DNA of 64,000 nt, taken from the NCBI GenBank assembly GCA_934725085.1, contig CAKVAL010000001.1, positions 1 through 64,000 of the forward strand. Reading direction: 5' to 3'. The stretch is from an uncultured Erysipelotrichaceae bacterium (lineage in GTDB: Bacteria > Bacillota_I > Bacilli_A > Erysipelotrichales > Erysipelotrichaceae). Below, one piece after another: positions 9,977 to 19,862 of this stretch; within the stretch, counting starts at the first letter, position 1, and every line of letters starts with the position of its first letter. The translations under genes were made by a program, and so were the position numbers. The notes beneath the pieces are model-generated. The model was given only the letters and a program-made list of their open reading frames with translations, searched no databases and had not been told where the DNA came from.

Positions 9977-10066
9977 TTATTTAACTAACAGTGTTATTAG
10001 CAGCTTAACTGCTAGTGCGATCATATCTACCATCGCCATGGCTAAAGCCATTTTAAACTCTTTCAT
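9977..10066 (-). CDS. Small hydrophobic peptide, candidate type I toxin (copy 1)
   Basis: 29-residue peptide starting MKEFKMALAMAMVDMIALA and ending in a KLLITLLVK amphipathic/membrane stretch with terminal Lys. It has a strong ribosome site (GGAGAGG, 8 nt before ATG). Length, a single membrane-type helix and the antisense RNA overlapping its leader resemble Fst/Ldr-type toxins, although the peptide lacks the charged Fst tail. Two paralogs (9 of the first 12 residues or more shared with copy 3) lie at 13152 and, more diverged, 11703. No biochemical evidence is possible from sequence. Confidence 0.7.
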   Translation of the reverse strand: MKEFKMALAMAMVDMIALAVKLLITLLVK

Positions 10067-10209
10067 TAAAATGTCCTCTCCATTTGTCACAAGGAAGCGT
10101 AGAAGTATCTTCATATAAAGATTTTCCTTAAGAAACATACTCATGATTATGTTTCTACTATATAATTGCCGTTAAACTTATAAATTCCTACATAAATTTT
10201 CATAGTCCA

Positions 10210-10245
10210 CAAATTACCGAATAGTTTTGCCTCAAATTACCGAAT
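10210..10245. repeat. Two CAAATTACCGAAT motifs 23 bp apart upstream of the ATPase gene
   Basis: Identical 13-mers at 10210-10222 and 10233-10245, just before the start of the DUF4143 ATPase gene. They resemble in placement, but not in sequence, the motif arrays before the other ATPase and Fic genes of the window. Operator function is inference. Confidence 0.6.
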
Positions 10246-10276
10246 TATAGTTTGTAATATGTTTGAGGATAGAAAA

Positions 10277-11551
10277 ATGAAACAATATTAACCAAGAGTT
10301 ATCGATAAAACTTTAGAAAGAAAATTAAGAGGAAAAGGCGCTATTTTAATAGAAGGACCTAAATGGTGTGGGAAAACAACAACTGGTGAACAGGCTGCAA
10401 ATTCTGTTTTATATATGGCTGATGCTGATTCTCTTAAACAAAATTTAACTATAGCTGAAATAAGTCCTTCCAAATTGCTAGAGGGTGCTACACCTAGATT
10501 AATTGATGAATGGCAAATTGCCCCTCAATTATGGGATGCGGTTAGATTCGAGGTTGACCACCGAGATGAAATGGGACAATTTATTTTAACCGGTTCTGCT
10601 GTTCCTGCAAATAGAGACAAGATAGTTCATACGGGAACAGGACGTTTCTCTTGGTTGAAGATGCGTACCATGAGCTTATATGAGTCGAATGAGTCTAGTG
10701 GCGAGGTTTCTTTAGAGAGCCTTTTTAATCACAATGATGATGTCTTTGGAAATAGCTATATGGATATTGATAAGTTAACTTATCTAATATGTCGAGGAGG
10801 CTGGCCAAAAGCCATTGATCTTTATAAAGACATCGCATTAGATCAAGCGTTTGATTACTTTGATGCCGTTATAAACACCGATATCTCTAGGGTTGATGGA
10901 GTTTCTAGAAATCCCGAAAGAATGAAACGTATTATGCGTTCTTTATCAAGACACCAGGGAAGTCAAGTAAGTAATCAGGTAATAAAAGATGATATTTACG
11001 CTAACGATTCAGCAAATATAGATACAGATACTATCTTTTCTTACCTAAATGCTTTAAAAAAGATTTTTGTGGTTGAAGATATGCCTGCTTGGAATCCTAA
11101 TTTACGATCAAAGACTGCTATAAGAACAAGTGATACTAGATACTTTAGTGATCCTTCTATCGCTTCTGCTGCAATGGGGATTGGACCAAACGATTTGGTT
11201 TCTGATTTAAATACTCTAGGTTTATATTTTGAAACATTATGCGTTAGAGATTTAAGAGTATATAGTGAGGCAATAGATGGACAAGTCTACCATTATCGAG
11301 ATGGTAATGGCTTAGAGTGTGATGCCGTAATTCATTTAAGGAACGGAAACTACGGACTTATCGAAATTAAATTAGGTGGTGATCGTTTAATTGATGAGGG
11401 AGCTGCCAACTTAATTAAATTAAGTAATAAGATTGATACTACAAAAATGAAGAAGCCATCATTCTTGATGGTACTAGTTGGTGTTAATAAATATGCATAT
11501 AAAAGACAGGATGGTGTATTGGTGGTCCCTATTGATTGCTTAAAAAATTAA
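10277..11551 (+). pseudogene. AAA ATPase with DUF4143 domain, in-frame TAA at codon 5
   Basis: ATG 10277 opens a 425-codon frame interrupted only by TAA at 10289-10291. Past the stop the family's standard N-terminus continues (PRVIDKTLERKLRGKGA, then Walker A EGPKWCGKTT), Walker B is LIDEWQ, and the C-terminal DUF4143 nuclease-like part has GLECDAVIHL and LIEIKLG. No ATG, GTG or TTG lies between the stop and the P-loop; initiation at ATG 10415 would lose Walker A. The protein is therefore inactive unless the stop is read through or is a sequence error. It sits between toxin-antitoxin-like copies 1 and 2. Confidence 0.8.
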
Positions 11552-11624
11552 TATTCGCGTAATGGCATTTTTAAATATTCCTACCCTATTTTTATATTTT
11601 GTTTAATGTTAATATAGTTGTAGG

Positions 11625-11674
11625 AGATCCATTGTTTCCAAGAGAAAACGCAGCATTGCAGTGCTGCGTTTTCA
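11625..11674 (+). ncRNA. Predicted antisense (antitoxin) RNA 2
   Basis: Candidate -10 TATAGT (11613-11618), then CCATTGTTTCCAAG and the hairpin GAAAACGCAGCA/TGCTGCGTTTTC (11644-11673). The 14-mer is perfectly complementary to the toxin 2 leader and reaches into its GGAG ribosome site, so pairing would block initiation. Confidence 0.6.
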
Positions 11675-11702
11675 TTTACTTCCTTGGTTAAATTTTCCTA
11701 TC

Positions 11703-11795
11703 CTATTTAAGTAATAGTTCGACTAATAGCTTTATTAGAGCATTTAAAATGTCTAATGGTGCTAGGATGATTGCCAAATAAAATTCGCTTCTCAT
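11703..11795 (-). CDS. Small hydrophobic peptide, candidate type I toxin (copy 2)
   Basis: 30-residue peptide starting MRSEFYLAIILAPLDIL and ending KLLVELLLK. It shares with copies 1 and 3 the charged N-terminus, the aspartate in the middle and the terminal KLLxxLLxK, but is the most diverged. The ribosome site GGAG lies 6 nt before ATG. It is found between the ATPase pseudogene and the Fic gene. Confidence 0.66.
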   Translation of the reverse strand: MRSEFYLAIILAPLDILNALIKLLVELLLK

Positions 11796-11932
11796 CTTTG
11801 TCTCCATTGTTTCCAAGGAAGCGTAGAAGTATCTCCATAAAAAGATCCTTCCTAAGAAACATACTTATAGTTATGTTTCTACTATATAATTGCCGTTAAA
11901 CTTATAAATTCCTACACCAATTTAAAATATTG

Positions 11933-11973
11933 TATAATTAAGTAGAAAGTACGCAAGATAGTACGCAAGATAA
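11933..11973 (+). promoter_or_regulatory. Fic promoter with duplicated AGTACGCAAGAT motif
   Basis: TATAAT at 11933-11938 is followed by two copies of AGTACGCAAGAT with TACGCAA cores at 11950 and 11962 (12 bp apart), lying at the predicted transcript start and just before the AAGGAG ribosome site. The TACGCAA core is the same as in the 34-bp array before the ATPase gene at 15.6 kb. Confidence 0.6.
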
Positions 11974-11986
11974 AGGAGTGTGTTTT

Positions 11987-12979
11987 ATGGAAAATTACTC
12001 ACCGCCCTATTCCATCACAAATAAGATGATTTCATTGGTTGCTTCTATTTCTGAGAAAGTTGGTTCTATTAATATTACAAATAATATAGATAAAAGACCA
12101 CATCTAAGAAAAAATAATCGAATTAAATCAATACATTCTTCTTTAAAGATAGAAGCTAACTCTTTATCTTTAGATGAAGTACACGAAATTATTGATGGTA
12201 GGTTAGTTTTGGGAGATAGGAAAGAAATACAGGAAGTTAAGAATGCTTATGATGCGTATGAAAAGATTGGCTCAATAAATCCATATGATTATAATGATTT
12301 AAAAAAGATACATGGTATTATGACCAAATATCTTATCCAAGAATCAGGTGCTTTTCGAAAAGGTGAAGAAGGCGTATTTGATGGAGACCGTTGTATCTTT
12401 ATGGCTCCACCTGCAAAGTTTGTGCCTAATCTAATGGAAGAATTATTTGATTGGATGAAAAAAGAGAAAGATAACATCCATCCTTTAATACTTAGCTCTA
12501 TTTTTCATTATGAGTTTGTCTTCATACATCCTTTTACGGATGGTAATGGTAGAATGGCAAGGCTTTGGCATACAGCACTTCTTTCTAAATGGAATAAGAT
12601 CTTTGAATATTTGCCCTTAGAAAGTCAAATCGAAAAATTTCAACAAGATTATTATTCTGCTATTTCCAAGTGTCACATTGATGGTGAATCAACTATTTTT
12701 ATCGAGTTTATGTTGGAACAAATCAACAATGTTTTAGATGATTATAGTAATCAAGTTAAAGATAATGACGAGATTAATTCTCTTGATATTAAGAAGTTAT
12801 TAGATGTTATGGAGTATGGAATACAATATTCAACCATTGATTTAATGTCTAAACTTTCTTTAAGTTCTAGAGAAGGTTTTAGAAGAAATTACTTAAAACC
12901 CGCATTAAATGGAAACTATATTAGAATGACTATACCTGATAAACCAAACAATAAGAACCAAAGGTATATCAAGGGTTAG
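11987..12979 (+). CDS. Fic family protein with C-terminal winged helix
   Basis: Fic enzymes transfer AMP or other nucleotide moieties to proteins. The active loop HPFTDGNGRMARLWH is complete, an inhibitory-helix-like segment (SLKIEANSLSLDEV) precedes it, and the C-terminus has the winged-helix end typical of Fic regulators (RNYLKPALNGNYIRMTIPDKP). I start at ATG 11987, 8 nt after AAGGAG; an upstream GTG overlaps the ribosome site itself. The tandem TACGCAA motifs before it and the winged helix suggest self-regulation (inference). It is framed by toxin-antitoxin-like copies 2 and 3. Confidence 0.88.
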   Translation: MENYSPPYSITNKMISLVASISEKVGSINITNNIDKRPHLRKNNRIKSIHSSLKIEANSLSLDEVHEIIDGRLVLGDRKEIQEVKNAYDAYEKIGSINPYDYNDLKKIHGIMTKYLIQESGAFRKGEEGVFDGDRCIFMAPPAKFVPNLMEELFDWMKKEKDNIHPLILSSIFHYEFVFIHPFTDGNGRMARLWHTALLSKWNKIFEYLPLESQIEKFQQDYYSAISKCHIDGESTIFIEFMLEQINNVLDDYSNQVKDNDEINSLDIKKLLDVMEYGIQYSTIDLMSKLSLSSREGFRRNYLKPALNGNYIRMTIPDKPNNKNQRYIKG

Positions 12980-13066
12980 ATAATTTGAAATCCTGCAATA
13001 TAATTGTCATCAAACTTATAAATTCCTACACTATTTTTAAACACATTTAGGTGCTAGAATAATAAT

Positions 13067-13126
13067 GAACTCTGTTTTCTCTTACCACAGAGAAAAGAAA
13101 ATGCAGCATTGGCGTGCTGCATTTTT
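13067..13126 (+). ncRNA. Predicted antisense (antitoxin) RNA 3
   Basis: Candidate -10 TAGAAT (13055-13060); contains TCTTACCACAGAGAA, matching the toxin 3 leader TCTTACCACAAGGAA, and ends in the hairpin AAAATGCAGCA/TGCTGCATTTT followed by Ts. Confidence 0.58.
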
Positions 13127-13151
13127 GTTTGCTTCCTTGTGGCGTACACTG

Positions 13152-13241
13152 CTACTTAAGCAACAATGTTAGTAGCAGCTTAAGTGCTAGGCCAATAACA
13201 TCTATCATAGCCATAGCTAAAGCTACTTTAAATTCCTTCAT
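13152..13241 (-). CDS. Small hydrophobic peptide, candidate type I toxin (copy 3)
   Basis: 29-residue peptide starting MKEFKVALAMAMIDVIGLA and ending KLLLTLLLK, very close to copy 1. Ribosome site CGGAG lies 6-8 nt before ATG; an out-of-frame ATG 4 nt upstream would give only five codons. Substitutions between copies 1 and 3 are conservative (M/V, V/I, A/G), as expected if the peptide is under selection. Confidence 0.7.
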   Translation of the reverse strand: MKEFKVALAMAMIDVIGLALKLLLTLLLK

Positions 13242-13431
13242 ACATAACTCCGTTTTTTTCTTACCACAAGGAAGCGTAGAAGTATCTTCATATAAAGATC
13301 CTTACTAAGAAACACTCATATTCATGTTTCTACTATATAATTGCCGTTAAACTTTAAAATTCCTACATCATTTTTTAAATATTAACAATTAGAAACATTG
13401 AGAAAAAACATAAGATAATTTAGACAAATTA

Positions 13432-13459
13432 AAAGCTCAGATATAAAATCTTGAGCTTC
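13432..13459 (-). terminator. Terminator of the 13.5-kb membrane-protein gene
   Basis: AAGCTCA/TGAGCTT stem read on minus, followed by TTTTAATTT. Confidence 0.55.
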
Positions 13460-13466
13460 GCATAAA

Positions 13467-14138
13467 CTATTTAGTTTCTTCTTTTGTTGAAGGTTCTTCA
13501 GCCTTAACCTCTTCTACATTAGCCTTCTTTGAAGTAGTTTTCTTTGTTGAAGATTTTCTCTTAGCAGGCTTCTTAGCCTCTTTTTCATCAGTTGTTTTAG
13601 GTTTTCTAGTTCTAGGCTTAGCCTTAACTACTGGTTCTTCGACTTTTGTCTCTAACTTAACTTCAGATTCAACATCTGTGGTTTTCTCTTCGTTTTTAGA
13701 TTCGACTTCTACATTTGTAGCTTCGTACTCAGATTCGTCCCCTTCTTTTAGTTCAACCTTTCCTAGCTTCTTACTAATATCACTAGTATTTCTCCAAATT
13801 AACAAGACAATCAAAGAAGCTTCATATCCGATACGTAACATGATATTAAGTAAAATCAACATCATTAAACCAGTAATAAATGATGTACCAATCATGATTT
13901 GGAAAGAAGATAGAGTAACAAATAACGCAAAGATGATATAAGTGGCCTTTAACAATCCTTCAATAATCATCTTCTTAAAACTTAAGAATTCTTTTAACTT
14001 AAGCAGACGCGGATCCTTTGGCTCCTCATCAGACTTTACAAACATAAGGTATACACAAATACCACCCACTAAAGCTATTAGAAATAAAATTACAGTAACC
14101 ACTGGATTTGGTCCATGATAATAACTATAAGAATACAT
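13467..14138 (-). CDS. Membrane protein with long Lys/Glu-rich cytoplasmic tail
   Basis: Not recognised as a named family. Residues ~10-33, ~57-80 and ~85-118 form three or four hydrophobic segments, including TVILFLIALVGGICVYLMF and ITGLMMLILLNIMLRIGYEA. From ~residue 130 onwards the protein is a low-complexity tail of alternating acidic stretches and a basic KPRTRKPK/PAKRKSSTKK stretch, likely disordered. AAGGAGG lies 8 nt before the start. The C-terminal tail could bind nucleic acid or other polyanions, but nothing here proves it. Confidence 0.7.
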   Translation of the reverse strand: MYSYSYYHGPNPVVTVILFLIALVGGICVYLMFVKSDEEPKDPRLLKLKEFLSFKKMIIEGLLKATYIIFALFVTLSSFQIMIGTSFITGLMMLILLNIMLRIGYEASLIVLLIWRNTSDISKKLGKVELKEGDESEYEATNVEVESKNEEKTTDVESEVKLETKVEEPVVKAKPRTRKPKTTDEKEAKKPAKRKSSTKKTTSKKANVEEVKAEEPSTKEETK

Positions 14139-14214
14139 AACAATTTCCTCCTTAACTATGAAAAGATTATAGCACTATTTATGATATGCCACTAATAATG
14201 CCACTTTTAGTAGT

Positions 14215-15576
14215 TTACTTAATTGCACACATTAACATATATGGTGGTATTTTAATAATATTTCCTTCTATGCTGTATCCTTTGGGATGAACTATTATCA
14301 TATTGCCAATTTTCTTGTTAAAAATGTCTTTAAATTTATTAAGCGATGTTGTTGTGTAATTCTTTGAAGATTTTACTTCAATAGGACTTACTTTATAATT
14401 TACTTTATTATCATTTGATATTAAAAAGTCTATTTCAATATCATTCCTCTTTTTTTCATTATTATATCTAGTATAAAAATACAGTTTCTTATCGCAGGAT
14501 GTTATCATTTGTGCAATTACATTCTCGTACAGCATCCCCTCATTTATAGACAACTTATCATCCATGATTGCTTTATATAACTTTTGATCAGCTAAATAAT
14601 TTTCGCTAAAAGCAAGACTAACCAACAAGCCAGTATCGCCCATATAACACTTTACGTATGAATCATTTCTATTTAATGCAAGACCAACGCTTGGGTCGTT
14701 ACACTTATAACATAGATTCGCAATCATTGAATCTTCTAGCCAAAACAATGGTTCATCATATTTATCAAATGTAGCATCTTTTTCTATTTCACTCAGTACA
14801 ACTCTTTTCTCATGGGTTGAAAGATATGATGGAATAAACTCAAAAATTGCTGATATTTTTGAATTGTATCGTTTAGCTGCTTTCTTAATATCATCTCTAT
14901 ATAGATTTAAGATGTCTCTTTTTTCTATATCTGCATACGAAAAGTCTCTGCTATTTTCTTTAAACGCAACAAGAGCTTGAGGCATGCCACCAACTAATAA
15001 GTATTCTTTAAATAAATGCATGGCTTTTTTATGAAAGGCTTGGCCAAGAGGCTTTTGTTCGTGATAACAGCTCTCAATATATTCTAGAAGAAGTCCTTCT
15101 CCCATATATTCCATGTATTCTTCAAAATCTACTGGATACATCTTTATTTTTCTTTCTTCAGAAGGAATAGTTATACTCACAACATTCTCTTTTATTGAAA
15201 TTAGTGATCCTGTTTCGATATAGTCATATCTGCCATCCTCAACTAGATATTTTATGGCTTCTCTAGCTTTTGGAAATTTTTGAATTTCATCAAAAACTAT
15301 CAATGATTCTCGATTATACAATCTTTTACCGAATTCTAATGATAATGTTTGGAACAATATGTCTAAATTATTCAAATCATCAAAGGCATCTTTAACTCTT
15401 TTACTAGCTTTGTTAAAGTCAATGAAAATATATGATTTATACTCTCTTTCACCAAATTCTTTAGATATGGTTGATTTTCCAACTCTTCTTGCACCCTCTA
15501 TGAAAAGGGCCTTACTGCCATTACATTGATTCTTCCAATCCAACATTTTTTTATACAATTTTCTCTTAATTTCCAT
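14215..15576 (-). CDS. AAA ATPase with DUF4143 domain
   Basis: AAA_14/DUF4143 protein of 453 residues. Walker A GARRVGKS lies near residue 30, Walker B LIVFDEIQKFP, and the sensor segment is DYIETGSLISI. The C-terminal part has the DUF4143 restriction-nuclease-like core EIDFLIS...SPIEVKSSK. The family is abundant in gut bacteria and its cellular role is not established. I start at MEIKRKL (GGAG 6 nt upstream) rather than 45 nt earlier, because the earlier start would run into the promoter. The promoter lies within a 34-bp-period array of TTGCGTA motifs. Confidence 0.85.
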   Translation of the reverse strand: MEIKRKLYKKMLDWKNQCNGSKALFIEGARRVGKSTISKEFGEREYKSYIFIDFNKASKRVKDAFDDLNNLDILFQTLSLEFGKRLYNRESLIVFDEIQKFPKAREAIKYLVEDGRYDYIETGSLISIKENVVSITIPSEERKIKMYPVDFEEYMEYMGEGLLLEYIESCYHEQKPLGQAFHKKAMHLFKEYLLVGGMPQALVAFKENSRDFSYADIEKRDILNLYRDDIKKAAKRYNSKISAIFEFIPSYLSTHEKRVVLSEIEKDATFDKYDEPLFWLEDSMIANLCYKCNDPSVGLALNRNDSYVKCYMGDTGLLVSLAFSENYLADQKLYKAIMDDKLSINEGMLYENVIAQMITSCDKKLYFYTRYNNEKKRNDIEIDFLISNDNKVNYKVSPIEVKSSKNYTTTSLNKFKDIFNKKIGNMIIVHPKGYSIEGNIIKIPPYMLMCAIK

Positions 15577-15590
15577 AATAATCTCCACTA

Positions 15591-15699
15591 TACGCAAAGT
15601 AATTATACCAATTATTACCAATAGTACGCAAAGTAATATTTACCAAAATACCCAGCAGTACGCAGACTATTAATTCTCAAAATCATCAACAGTACGCAA
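15591..15699 (-). promoter_or_regulatory. 34-bp-period TTGCGTA array overlapping the ATPase promoter
   Basis: Plus-strand TACGCAA/G cores start at 15591, 15625, 15659 and 15693: four copies at exactly 34 bp. On the minus strand the second copy supplies TTGCGT as the -35 (15626-15631), with TATAAT at 15602-15607 after an 18-bp spacer; the first copy falls at the transcript start. A protein binding these sites would compete with or recruit polymerase. Confidence 0.72.
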
Positions 15700-15742
15700 T
15701 GTATTAAAAAAAGATGTACCATCTAGATACATCCTTCAACAA

Positions 15743-17125
15743 TTAATTATATACTTCTGACAAATCGTAATAAGTACCGATATAACCCTTATCGCCATCA
15801 CTTTCAGTACCAGCACCACCTGTCACATAACCCTTCATTATTTCATCATAATAAGGATTATCCTTAGAGATAGAACCAGTAGTAACTAGTTCAATCTTGC
15901 CCTTGGCTATCTCAATACTCTCATCATATAAGTCTACATAATAAGTTCCATTAGAATGAAGACCACCCTTACCCTCTAAGAAATAGTTATCAATTGTATA
16001 ACCATCCTCAAAAGTTTGAGCTAGGGCAATCAAAGTCTTCTTTTGAGTATCAGAGAAATTATTTTCACACAAGATATCAAACATCCAACTCATACCAACC
16101 ATACTCAAGATATAAGGATGAGTCGCAATCTTATTAATCAAAGAATCAAGGATCAAAGCTTGGTTTCTAATTCTACCCTGGTCATTATTCACAATACCAT
16201 CATACTTACGATTTCTTGCTAGTGCCAAAGCTGTTTCACCATACAAATTAGCTACACCCTTCTCATATCTTTGAGGATTGGCAACATTTCTTTGTGAATC
16301 CATATCCAAATGAGCAGTCATTGGCACATCAACCTTAACACCACCCAACTCATTAATACCATTCACAAACCAAGTAAATGAAGTCATGCAGTAATATGGA
16401 ATATCAATATCAAGTAAAGCAGACAAAGAATCAGCAGGATTGGTAGGACCATTTTGACAGAAATGCGTAAACTTATCACTATAACCTGTCACAATATTCT
16501 TTATAAAAGAATCACGAGGAACAGAAACAATAAGCACATGCTTCTTAACAGGATCAACTACCAACAAGTGGTTAACATCATTACGATAATACTTCCACTC
16601 ATGCACAGAATCCTCACCATAACCATCCAAGCCATTAAGCATTACCATAAATGGCTTTGAATATAAGTCCATATCTAAGCCAGCAGTATCATAAGTCTTC
16701 TCTTCATAATATGGCTTCTTATAAGTAGCTAATGTCTTATAATCACTAGGATGATAATCAGAACGATAATCAGAAATAGAATCCTCACGATTACCAACCA
16801 CTACCCAAGCATCAATGATACCATCATCAATATCTGGTTTAATTTCCGCATAAGTGATAAACCAATGTAGATTCTCTTCGCTTAGTTCTACACCCTCACT
16901 CTTTAATTGTTCAATTACATAATTAGAATATTCCTTATCGAATGATTCTTGAACAGCTAAAACCTTGCCACTTAAATCTTCAATAGAATTTAAATTCTTA
17001 GTAACAATTCTAATCTCATCAGAATAATAAAGTGGTTCTTCTACTGTAGGCTCATCGCTTCCCTTTGAACAAGATGTACAAAGAAGTAGAGCCAAACAAG
17101 TCAACAACGTAATTATCTTTTTCAT
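15743..17125 (-). CDS. LytR-CpsA-Psr family protein, lipoprotein-anchored
   Basis: LCP proteins transfer glycopolymers from lipid carriers to peptidoglycan. The LCP domain is visible in the middle: VPRDSF, DKFTHFCQNGP, FTWFVNGINELGGVKVDVP, and LALARNRK near the substrate site, then NDQGRIRNQALI. Unlike usual LCP proteins with a type II membrane anchor, it begins with a lipoprotein signal (MKKIITLLTCLALLLCTSCS; lipobox Cys near 19). Residues ~40-120 resemble a solute-binding lobe (VLAVQESFDKEYSNYVIEQL). Promoter not identified. Confidence 0.8.
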   Translation of the reverse strand: MKKIITLLTCLALLLCTSCSKGSDEPTVEEPLYYSDEIRIVTKNLNSIEDLSGKVLAVQESFDKEYSNYVIEQLKSEGVELSEENLHWFITYAEIKPDIDDGIIDAWVVVGNREDSISDYRSDYHPSDYKTLATYKKPYYEEKTYDTAGLDMDLYSKPFMVMLNGLDGYGEDSVHEWKYYRNDVNHLLVVDPVKKHVLIVSVPRDSFIKNIVTGYSDKFTHFCQNGPTNPADSLSALLDIDIPYYCMTSFTWFVNGINELGGVKVDVPMTAHLDMDSQRNVANPQRYEKGVANLYGETALALARNRKYDGIVNNDQGRIRNQALILDSLINKIATHPYILSMVGMSWMFDILCENNFSDTQKKTLIALAQTFEDGYTIDNYFLEGKGGLHSNGTYYVDLYDESIEIAKGKIELVTTGSISKDNPYYDEIMKGYVTGGAGTESDGDKGYIGTYYDLSEVYN

Positions 17126-17161
17126 ACAAGTCCCCTCTTTATCTATTCTACAACAAGAATA

Positions 17162-19848
<2,687 letters not shown>

Positions 19849-19862
<14 letters not shown>

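Larger units (their letters stand above)
9852..10192. repeat. Copy 1 of a 341-bp type I toxin-antitoxin-like element
   Basis: Bounded by direct repeats ATTCCTACA (9852-9860, 10184-10192). Order on the plus strand: antisense-RNA promoter region, pairing sequence GTCACAAAGGAA, hairpin terminator, inverted pairing copy (9960-9969), toxin frame on minus, second pairing copy (10086-10099), 5' stem-loop AGAAACATA/TATGTTTCT (10131-10156), and toxin promoter region near TATATAATTGCCGTTAAAC. Copies 2 and 3 at 11577 and 13022 share this order. Confidence 0.75.
11577..11916. repeat. Copy 2 of the type I toxin-antitoxin-like element
   Basis: Same order as copy 1, bounded by ATTCCTAC repeats (11577, 11908). 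Its pairing sequence is GTTTCCAAG, found before the terminator (11634-11642), inverted after it (11680s), and again in the toxin leader (11809-11817). The 14-mer CCATTGTTTCCAAG is identical at the antisense and leader sites. Confidence 0.72.
13022..13367. repeat. Copy 3 of the type I toxin-antitoxin-like element
   Basis: Bounded by ATTCCTACA repeats (13022, 13359). Pairing sequence CTTACCACA is found at 13081-13089, inverted at about 13134-13143, and again at 13260-13268 in the toxin leader. Just upstream (12995-13021) is a stray remnant of the element's promoter end (ATATAATTGTCATCAAACTTATAA), suggesting that another copy once lay here. Confidence 0.72.

Noticed and set aside
13114..13308. 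64-residue plus-strand protein in toxin-antitoxin copy 3
   Set aside because: It reads antisense to the conserved toxin frame and through the terminator stem; the equivalent frame is not kept in copies 1 and 2.
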